In this document: in pieces, positions 57,787 through 64,000 of the stretch
Numbering within the stretch: position 1 is the first letter of the stretch
Layout: every line of letters begins with the position of its first letter
Source: Anaerolineae bacterium
Lineage (GTDB): Bacteria; Chloroflexota; Anaerolineae; 4572-78; J111
NCBI GenBank assembly: GCA_023382535.1
Contig: JAHDWA010000001.1
Location: forward strand, 62,001-126,000
Length of the DNA: 64,000 nucleotides
Direction: 5' to 3'
Made by a program: the position numbers and the translations under genes
Notes under the pieces: model-generated
What the model was told of the DNA's origin: nothing
The model's input: only the letters and a program-made list of their open reading frames with translations
Databases searched by the model: none

Positions 57787-58689
57787 ATGATCGAAGTTAT
57801 CCCTAAATCAATCAAGAGTGCCCTGACCAAAACCGGCGGCTTTCTCTACAACTATACCCACACCCTCCAGCCCTACACCGGCTGCGCCTTCGGGACGGGG
57901 TGTGGCGTGTACTGCTATGTGCCCAGCCTACCCATCCACCAGTACGCTAGCGGTGGATTGGCCTGGGGCGAGTACGTCCACCCTAAAGAGAATATTGCTG
58001 AGGTCCTGGCGGTCGAACTGGCGCAGGTAGCTCAGCAAGGCGAATTAGCCACGCTGCGCATCTTTATGAGTAGCGCCACGGACCCGTATCAGCCGCTAGA
58101 GCACAAGTTCGGCCTGAGCCGGGCCTGCCTGGGGGTGTTCAACCGCTACCAGCCCGGCTTGCTGGTGATCCAGACCCGCTCCCCTCTCGTCCGGCGGGAC
58201 TTCCCCCTCATCGCTGCCCTCGGCGCCCACGCCTGGCTATCCCTGACCCTTGAGACGGATCACGACGCGGTCATCCGGCAGATGACTCCGAATGTGCCGA
58301 GTATCACGGCCCGGATGAAAATAGCCGAACAGGCTAAAGCGGCCGGGCTGAAGGTGCAGGTGGCGATCTCGCCCCTGCTGCCTCTGAATAATCCCGAACA
58401 TTTTGCTGACTGGCTGACAGATGTGGCCGACCGAGTTATCGTCGACACCTTCGTATCGGGTGACGGGAGCCAGGGCCGGCGCACGGCGGGGACCCGCATT
58501 CCGGCGCTATGGCGAGAGTTGGGCTACGGCGACTGGCGGGATGAGACAGCAGCACAGGGTCTCTATCAAGTGTTGCTGACCCGGCTAGGACCAGAGCGGG
58601 TCGGTTGGAGCGCGGCCGGGTTCAACAGCGTGCCCGTTCCGCCGTTGCTCGGCCAGCAGCTCCAGTTACCCCTGTCGGCTGGGCAATGA
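57787..58689 (+). CDS. SPL-like radical SAM protein
   Basis: The protein (about 300 residues) resembles the spore-photoproduct-lyase-like radical SAM group: IPKSIKSALTKTGGF, PYTGC, SLTLETDHDAVIRQM and a late GYGDWRDE region. The cluster motif is Cys33-x5-Cys39-x3-Cys43, instead of the usual C-x3-C-x2-C. It would bind a 4Fe-4S cluster and cleave SAM; the substrate is unknown. I chose the ATG at 57787; a TTG at 57775 is also possible. It follows dinB on the same strand. Confidence 0.87.
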   Translation: MIEVIPKSIKSALTKTGGFLYNYTHTLQPYTGCAFGTGCGVYCYVPSLPIHQYASGGLAWGEYVHPKENIAEVLAVELAQVAQQGELATLRIFMSSATDPYQPLEHKFGLSRACLGVFNRYQPGLLVIQTRSPLVRRDFPLIAALGAHAWLSLTLETDHDAVIRQMTPNVPSITARMKIAEQAKAAGLKVQVAISPLLPLNNPEHFADWLTDVADRVIVDTFVSGDGSQGRRTAGTRIPALWRELGYGDWRDETAAQGLYQVLLTRLGPERVGWSAAGFNSVPVPPLLGQQLQLPLSAGQ

Positions 58690-58726
58690 AAACCCTATGA
58701 GCGCCGCCAGAGGGTAAGACGAAATT

Positions 58727-60037
58727 TTGGCGGGAGATAAATGGAAGGTGAGATCCCTGGAATCACTCACTCACAGGGATGTCTCGATCCTACGTGAGAC
58801 CCTGATCGACGAACTGAAGGCCAAAGGTCACCTCAGGAGCGAACCGGTCGAAGCCGCCTTTCGCGCCGTGCCGCGTCACCTCTTTGTACCCAGCGTGTCT
58901 CTGGCGGAAGCCTATGCTGACCGCTCCATCCCCACCAAACGACTGGACGACCAGGTGGTCAGTTCATCCTCGCAGCCGGCCATTATGGCCATTATGCTGG
59001 AACAGCTGCGCTTGGAACCGGGGCATAAGGTGCTCGAGATCGGGGCTGGAACGGGCTACAACGCTGCCCTGGTGGCCCACCTCGTGGGCGAAGCTGGGCA
59101 GGTCACCACGATTGATATTGACCAGGATATTGTGGACAGTGCTCGCGAGCATCTAGCCGTAGCGGGCTTCGACCGGGTGCAGGTGGTGCGCGCCGAGGGA
59201 GGATATGGCTACGCCGAAGCCGCACCCTACGATCGGATCATTCTCACTGTGGGAGCGTCGGATATTACCCCAGCCTGGTGGGAGCAACTGAAACCTGGCG
59301 GGCGGTTGGTGCTGCCGCTGGCCATCAGAGGCGGGCAAAAGTCCGTTGCCTTTGAACGGAGAGCGGACCACTTGCTGAGCGTCTCGGTCAAGGACTGCGG
59401 GTTTATGCCCCTACGGGGCGTGTTTGCTGCGCCGCCAGTCAGTCAGCTACCGCTTGGCCCTGATCCCGGCCTCTCCTTGGAAGTGGAGGAAGCACGCCCC
59501 ATTGAGCCGGAGGCAGTCTACCGGTGGCTGACCGGTCCGAGCCAGGATGAGAATACCGGTGTTGACGTGACCGTCTGTGAGGTTCTCGGCGGGCTGCGGT
59601 TGTGGTTAGCTTTGCCCGAGTCCGACGTGGGGATGTTAGTGGCTAAAGGCGACATGGTCGACCGCGGGCTAATACCCCCCTTGATCGGACTGGGGGGTGA
59701 ATGGAAGTCGGTCTCCACCAGTGTTCTCCTGGGCGAGAAAGGGCTGGTGGCACTGATGCGCCCACCAGGCCAGCCAGCTCCCCTGATGGACATCAACGAA
59801 CTCTATGGCTCCGGCAGCGCCTTCACCTTGTTCGTGCGTCAGTTTGGCGAGACTGAGGCGCTGGGCGAGCGCCTCGTTAAACAGGTCAAAGCCTGGAATG
59901 AGGCCGGCCGTCCCGCCTCTGAGAACTTGCTCATTCGGGCCTATCCGAAGCGTACGGGTGACACGCCTTCAGTAGATGACTTGGTGGTGGAAAAACAATG
60001 GACGTGGCTTGTTCTTGAGTGGCAACAAGGACTCTAA
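58727..60037 (+). CDS. PCMT-like SAM methyltransferase with C-terminal extension
   Basis: The first half (about 15-230) is a protein-L-isoaspartate methyltransferase-like domain: VPRHLFVP, AYADRSIP, SSSSQPAIMAIMLEQL and motif I VLEIGAGTGYNAALVAHLVG. About 200 further residues form a domain I do not recognise. The length and N-terminus recall methyltransferases of FxLD-type peptide clusters as well as PCMT. True PCMT repairs isoaspartate in aged proteins. The start is uncertain: TTG at 58727 or GTG at 58748, the latter with GGGAG 11 bases upstream. Confidence 0.85.
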   Translation: MAGDKWKVRSLESLTHRDVSILRETLIDELKAKGHLRSEPVEAAFRAVPRHLFVPSVSLAEAYADRSIPTKRLDDQVVSSSSQPAIMAIMLEQLRLEPGHKVLEIGAGTGYNAALVAHLVGEAGQVTTIDIDQDIVDSAREHLAVAGFDRVQVVRAEGGYGYAEAAPYDRIILTVGASDITPAWWEQLKPGGRLVLPLAIRGGQKSVAFERRADHLLSVSVKDCGFMPLRGVFAAPPVSQLPLGPDPGLSLEVEEARPIEPEAVYRWLTGPSQDENTGVDVTVCEVLGGLRLWLALPESDVGMLVAKGDMVDRGLIPPLIGLGGEWKSVSTSVLLGEKGLVALMRPPGQPAPLMDINELYGSGSAFTLFVRQFGETEALGERLVKQVKAWNEAGRPASENLLIRAYPKRTGDTPSVDDLVVEKQWTWLVLEWQQGL

Positions 60038-60050
60038 GCTTGAAGTGGAG

Positions 60051-60078
60051 CGGATCATGATCGACGTTTTATGATCCG
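60051..60078 (+). other. Hairpin after the PCMT-like gene
   Basis: CGGATCAT (60051-60058) and ATGATCCG (60071-60078) pair perfectly with a 12-base loop. No T-run follows, so it may be an operator or a weak terminator. TATAAT at 60161-60166 could be a -10 element for the sigma gene, but no good -35 is seen. No gene is visible to 60325. Confidence 0.4.
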
Positions 60079-60325
60079 TGTTGTCGAAGGAGACACCCTT
60101 AATGGCTTCGCCTGGGTTTCGCGCTAAACTCAAGGCCGTCAGGCGTCAATTGTTTAGGCTTATAATGGTGAGTAAGGGTGACCGTTGAGGACGTTCGCGA
60201 GGCGATCCGAGGTTTAGGTTGATTGAAGCATTTGTTAGATGTTCATGCTTCCTAACCCTCCTTCGGCTGGGTAGACCAAGGACCGCTAAGAGCTATTGGT
60301 TTTAGGCAGCTTGGGGATCAAACTT

Positions 60326-61255
60326 ATGATGATAACCTGGAAGTCCGATGAGTCCATTTCAAGAAGGGTGGTCGCCGATTTGGTGGCCACGGATCCGGTC
60401 ACTCCGGCCGAGGAAAAACGCTTGATCCAGGTCATGCTGAAGGGTAAGCAAGCGGCGAAAGTCCTGACAGCCTCTCCTGATGTATTATTAGCTAAAGAAC
60501 AGGCCGTTCGACTCAAGGCTGCTATGCGGCAAGGCAGCGCTGCCCGAGACGTCTTGATCAAAGCCAATGGTCGCCTGGTAGTCAGTATCGCCAAGAAATA
60601 TATGGGTTACGGCTTGGATCTGGCCGAATTATCTCAGGAAGGCGTACTGGGGCTAATCAAAGCCATCGATAAGTTCGACGACAAGAAACAGGTGCGTCTG
60701 AGCACGTATGCGACTTATTGGATCAGGCATTATGTGGGCCGGGCCCTCGCCAATCAAGCCAAAGTCATTCGTTTGCCCGTTCACCGTGTTGAGAGCCTGG
60801 GGAAATTGCGCTGGATCCGAACCCAGTTCACTCAGCAGTGGGGCTGCGCTCCGGCTCTTGAAGAAATCGCCGCCGCGGCCAATATGACTGCTGATGAAGT
60901 CAAAGTATTGTTTGAGCAAGAGGTTCTTGAGCCGCTGAGCCTGGATGAACCGCTGGGGGATGATGGCGATGATTTCCTTTTTGATCTACAGAGTAATGAT
61001 CAGGATACGGAAGCTGAAGCTCAGACTCACATCCGAAAGCGGAAGGTGGCGGAGGTCATCGCTCAATTAAGCGCTCGCGAAAGTCGCATTATTGAGTTGC
61101 GCTTTGGTTTGCGGAGTGGTCAGCCGCTCAGCCTCCAGGCGATTGCCGAACGGTTTGGACTAACTCACGAACGGATTCGCCAGATCGAGCAGGAAGCTCT
61201 GACGAAACTACGCCACCCTGACCTGGCTGGTCAACTCAGGGATTTTATCAACTAG
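60326..61255 (+). CDS. Sigma-70 family RNA polymerase sigma factor (RpoD-like, group 2)
   Basis: The 309-residue protein has region 2 (about 75-150; NGRLVVSIAKKYMGYGLDLAE and STYATYWIRHYVGRAL), region 3 (about 150-230) and region 4 (about 240-300; LSARESRIIELRFGLRSG and LTHERIRQIEQEALTKLRHP). It lacks region 1.1, so it is an alternative sigma factor. In region 2.4 the usual WWIRQ reads YWIRH, which may alter -10 recognition. I chose the ATG at 60326. It lies at the end of the dinB-containing module. Confidence 0.93.
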   Translation: MMITWKSDESISRRVVADLVATDPVTPAEEKRLIQVMLKGKQAAKVLTASPDVLLAKEQAVRLKAAMRQGSAARDVLIKANGRLVVSIAKKYMGYGLDLAELSQEGVLGLIKAIDKFDDKKQVRLSTYATYWIRHYVGRALANQAKVIRLPVHRVESLGKLRWIRTQFTQQWGCAPALEEIAAAANMTADEVKVLFEQEVLEPLSLDEPLGDDGDDFLFDLQSNDQDTEAEAQTHIRKRKVAEVIAQLSARESRIIELRFGLRSGQPLSLQAIAERFGLTHERIRQIEQEALTKLRHPDLAGQLRDFIN

Positions 61256-61438
61256 AAGCGGTTTAGATTAATTGGTTCGTCGTAATAGGATGTTGAAATT
61301 GTGGGGTTTGATGATTTTCCGAAATGGGTCAAATGGGGTTGATAACGTTCATTAGGTGGCCTAAAGTGGAAGAGGTAAGTAACATTCCAATACCGGCTTT
61401 TAGCGACGATCAACGATACCAGTTCGCCTCTTGTTGAA

Positions 61439-61688
61439 TCATTCGCACCTTTGTCCTTGCTTGCTTAATGGGATGCCTTCCGGCTTGGCAATCCGGTAGA
61501 TCTCCCGTAGAAAGGTCGATGGATGGATAGAGCAGATCTTTGACTGCGAAGGTGACACTCATGAGCCGGAACGCGATATCCGGCATGCGCTCTAGGCGAT
61601 TCGAGCCAGTTTCTTTCTCCCCAACAGAATGAGGAGGAACGATACCTAACATCCCTGCTAACCGGCGGGCTGAAGTGATGCCAAACAA
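61439..61688 (-). pseudogene. SAM methyltransferase remnant with internal deletion
   Basis: The minus-strand frame starts with NRLERMPDIAFRLMSVTFAV and KDLLYPS, like the N-terminus of a class I methyltransferase. It jumps, after a frame change near 61510, to TFLREIYRIAKPEG, which is the motif close to the C-terminus of such enzymes. The SAM-binding core is missing. Confidence 0.6.
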
Positions 61689-61768
61689 AGCTCGATCTGA
61701 TGGCCTCCCGGTTGAGGAGGTAGGCTGGCTGCGCTAACGCCTTCACCCACTGAGATCGCGTCCAATGC

Positions 61769-62245
61769 CTAGCCCACTTGTATCATTGCCAGAGACGCAT
61801 AGCTATCGCCGCCACTGATATCTGGCACGATCCTCAATTCCAGCGTCGTCACCCCCTCAAGCTCGACACTGTAGTCCTCGACCTCGCGCACCGTACCAGG
61901 CGGGCTGAAGTTGTACTGCTGGCGCACGATCTCATTGTAAGTCCGCCCACTGTCCGCCGACCAGCGCAGCACAAACTCTTGAGCGCGCGCCCTCTCTTGT
62001 TCATCGAAGACAAGCCGGATGCGGCGCAGCCGCTGCGGTTCGTTGAACAGGATCCGGATGACCTGCTCGCCGGGCTGTGCCGCCCGCCAGCCCGGCCCCA
62101 ACCCTGGCCCCACGGCTGACTCGATCGGATAGGCCGCATCTTCGGAGGTGAGCTCGACCTGCGCCAGGCGTGCGAGGTCGAGCCAGCCTTCTTGACTGGC
62201 GGGTGAAGTGCTATCGGGGACTGGACCAATAATCTTTTTTCGCAT
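61769..62245 (-). CDS. Discoidin-like (F5/8 type C-like) carbohydrate-binding protein
   Basis: The 158-residue protein looks like one jelly-roll domain: EDAAYPIESAVG, RIRLVFDEQERARAQEFVLR, WSADSGRTYNEIVRQQYNFS and LELRIVPDISGG before the last strand. These match the pattern of F5/8 type C and XRCC1-like domains. No signal peptide is visible, so it is probably intracellular. A ligand cannot be told. Confidence 0.75.
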   Translation of the reverse strand: MRKKIIGPVPDSTSPASQEGWLDLARLAQVELTSEDAAYPIESAVGPGLGPGWRAAQPGEQVIRILFNEPQRLRRIRLVFDEQERARAQEFVLRWSADSGRTYNEIVRQQYNFSPPGTVREVEDYSVELEGVTTLELRIVPDISGGDSYASLAMIQVG

Positions 62246-62458
62246 CTATGTACCCCTTGAAAAACGCTCGGCCGCCCAAAGCCGCAGCCTAGCGCCCTCG
62301 AATTCAGCCGCTTGCTAAGGCTGGCAAGACGACCCCAAAAATTGCAACGGAGGCAAGTGATAACGAGGCAAAGTTGCAAGTATGTTATCATATCCGAGTG
62401 CAGGAAGCAACCTTGGATCGGACGGAAAGCATGCGACGCTTTGAGCCGTCCTCATTCA
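62246..62458. other. Intergenic stretch without a recognised gene
   Basis: I see no gene. It separates the discoidin-like gene from the second repeat array. Confidence 0.5.
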
Positions 62459-63255
62459 GGACCACCACCCCTAAAAACCTCTAGAAGATGACTAAATGAC
62501 CCCTGGAAAGAGTCCGGTAAATAGCGCGATGGAAGCAGATTCTGGCAGATCGCTGCCAAATCTATGTGAGAGCGATTGGAGCCGACCCTGGCCGGCCGAG
62601 GTCGTATCCTCCGCCCCCGAACGATGAGGGCATCCAATCGCTCACTTTTTAGAATAGCCCTAAAAGATGCCTGCAAGACCCCTAAAAAGCGTCCGGCATC
62701 CTGGCAGCGGAGGGCCAAAATGGAGGGTCTGAGTGGGGGATTTTGACCGTCGGTGGGATTTTACCCCCTGGAAGGGGGCAGGAAACAACTCAAAAAGTGG
62801 CAAGAGGTCGCCCAGACGTGATCGGGAAAATGGCGAGAAAAAGGCCGAGCCGCAAGGGGAAGTCATCAAAGTGGGGATCGAGGCTGGAGCGGTGGCAGAC
62901 CACCCCCTGCAAGATGGCTAAAAGGAGTCCGGCAAATAGTGCCCACCCCCTAAAAGATGGCTAAAAGACCCCTAAGAAGAGTCCAGTAAGTCGTGAGCGA
63001 CCAGGTGAGCGGGTGGGGTTAGCCGGTGGCCTGGATGAGCTACCCCCAGGAAATGGGCAGGAAGGAGTCCGGTAGATGGCAGGAAGGCAGCTAGAAGCAA
63101 GCAAGAAAGGGGGTAGCGGATAACGAGGGTGGGTCAAAGCGCAGGCCATCCCCTCTGGGAGGCTCGTTAGCCCCCCTCCCCACGAGGATCTTTCCATTAT
63201 TCATCTTTATTCGAAAATCGAGATTTTCTTCGGACGAGTTTTTACAACACACTTT
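62459..63255. repeat. Noncoding repeat array, copy 2
   Basis: About 800 bases contain the same units as 55495-56275: CTGGAAAGAGTCCGGTAAAT at 62503, and further units near 62680, 62925, 62955 and 63065. The same trailer follows (CCCCTCTGGGAGGCTC near 63150, then an AT-rich tail). The trailer hairpin has one mismatch here. The two copies are in the same orientation and enclose about 6.2 kb. Confidence 0.7.
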
Positions 63256-63329
63256 TAAGTAGAACTAAAAAGAGCTTGCTTCAAGAAGGGACAAAGACGG
63301 ATGTCAAAACTTACTCGCAGGATGACCAG

Positions 63330-63371
63330 TTGGTTAAGGCCCTCCGCTATGATATACTTCCTCACGTGAGG
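63330..63371 (+). promoter_or_regulatory. Candidate promoter with overlapping palindrome
   Basis: TTGGTT (63330-63335) and TATACT (63353-63358) have a 17-base spacer. The perfect palindrome CCTCACGTGAGG (63360-63371) covers the expected start site, as an operator would. Confidence 0.5.
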
Positions 63372-63411
63372 ACTTGATAACCCTAACAGGAAGGGGACTA
63401 TAGCTGTCGAA

Positions 63412-63841
63412 ATGGAAGAATGGGACCAGTGGCGCGCTTCTAGCCGGCCTTTTGAGACGATGCGGCAAATTGTCCTGGACGCTCTGACCTTTGCTGGCAA
63501 TGATGAAGCCTTTTATATCTACGCGGCTGAGTACCAGTTGACCATCACAATGAAGTCGCCTACGATCTGAACGCTTATGAATACAGCGATGAGGTTGGTT
63601 TAGAGGCCATCCGCAACTCCGCTATTATTCCACCGGAGGTGGCCCGGCGGACTATCAAAACCGTGGCCAGGATGCTGGATGAACGAATGTCTGAGTTGGC
63701 GTTGGCCTATTTAATGGGCCTCGACCTAACCGGGTTAGGCCGGATTACAAACCGGAGAAAGCCGAGTTGTTTCACGCTGCCATATGCCGCTGGTCGATCA
63801 AAGCGAGCTCGGAACCGCCAGCCAAGGAGGAGGCACGATGA
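63412..63841 (+). pseudogene. Broken gene of unknown family
   Basis: A frame starting MEEWDQWRASSRPFETMRQI continues for 52 codons to 63570. Read with a frame change near 63545 it continues NEVAYDLNAYEYSDEV and IIPPEVARRTIKTVARMLDE, and with another near 63745 it ends AELFHAAICRWSIK to 63841. The three parts look like one small acidic protein of about 140 residues. I do not recognise the family. Confidence 0.5.
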
Positions 63842-63930
63842 AAACCGCCTGGGAACTTCCGCCACCACCGCGATAGATTAGGGGCTTTCCATTAAACGAC
63901 CCAATCATCAATAAGGGAGGTATTAAAACA

Positions 63931-64000
63931 ATGGTCTTCGTTAATCAAGAGCCAATCAACCTCAGAGGGCTGGCCAGGCTATGGGAATCTGTCTTCAGAA
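63931..64000 (+). CDS. Start of a gene cut by the window edge
   Basis: An ATG with GGGAGG ten bases upstream begins MVFVNQEPINLRGLARLWES and runs to the window end. Too little is visible to identify it. Confidence 0.55.
   Translation, partial: MVFVNQEPINLRGLARLWESVFR

Noticed and set aside
58727..60037. Lanthipeptide (FxLD-type) biosynthetic cluster
   Set aside because: The methyltransferase resembles that type, but no LanB, LanC or precursor gene is seen.

Overview
The window reads like a chromosomal accessory region of a filamentous or environmental bacterium with moderately high GC, most plausibly Chloroflexota (Anaerolineae-like). This is an inference from gene style (very large GAF/PAS kinases, REC-first kinases, the SPL-like radical SAM protein and an effector-domain remnant). 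No rRNA, tRNA or universal marker gene is visible to confirm it.

Region 1 (1-26 kb) is an almost gapless, all plus-strand block of signal-transduction genes. It holds a NarX/DegS-type kinase (5' end outside the window) with its NarL-type regulator, a lone receiver, a frameshifted kinase that lost its sensor domain, and a 1417-residue dCache-HAMP-GAF-PAS kinase with an Rcp1-like receiver. A tandem pair of REC-GAF-GAF-PAS-kinase-REC hybrids follows, then a GAF hybrid kinase, four consecutive proteins that begin with near-identical receivers (three kinases and one class III adenylate cyclase), and a PhoB-like winged-helix regulator. Junctions overlap or lie within tens of bases, so much of the block is probably one long operon.

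Region 2 (26.1-32.5 kb) is a Tn7-like transposition module: tnsA-tnsB-tnsC on the minus strand, a divergent XRE regulator and a large TniQ/TnsD-like gene, ending in an array of seven 15-bp repeats that I read as the right end. Three evenly phased palindromes lie between tnsA and the regulator. tnsB seems to carry a one-base frameshift in its tail. No left end is visible in the window and no CRISPR or cas gene was seen. A second, different repeat array lies just outside the right end.

Region 3 (32.7-49.3 kb) is a plus-strand island of small enzymes typical of ECF42 sigma-factor neighbourhoods: seven RibD-C/dihydrofolate-reductase-like proteins, two DGPF (YCII-like) proteins, two DUF899 thioredoxin-like proteins, VOC proteins, an alpha/beta hydrolase, a YdeI-like protein, an AAC(3)-I-like acetyltransferase and the ECF42 sigma factor itself. 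It is full of scars: C-terminal RibD remnants, a VOC/SDR chimera, frameshifted genes and hydrolase remnants. An insertion sequence separates the sigma gene from two operons whose promoters share TGTCGA-17 bp-CGAC, the motif I recall for ECF42.

Region 4 (49.3-55.4 kb) has household-style genes: a CoA-binding protein, a flavodoxin, a SAM methyltransferase, an RRM protein plus cold-shock protein behind a consensus promoter, a lipoprotein, small membrane proteins and an orphan immunity-like protein. Region 5 (55.5-63.3 kb) carries dinB, a radical SAM protein, a PCMT-like methyltransferase, a group-2-like sigma-70 factor, a methyltransferase remnant and a discoidin-like protein, bracketed by two related noncoding repeat arrays of about 0.8 kb. 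The window ends in a decayed small gene and the start of another gene.
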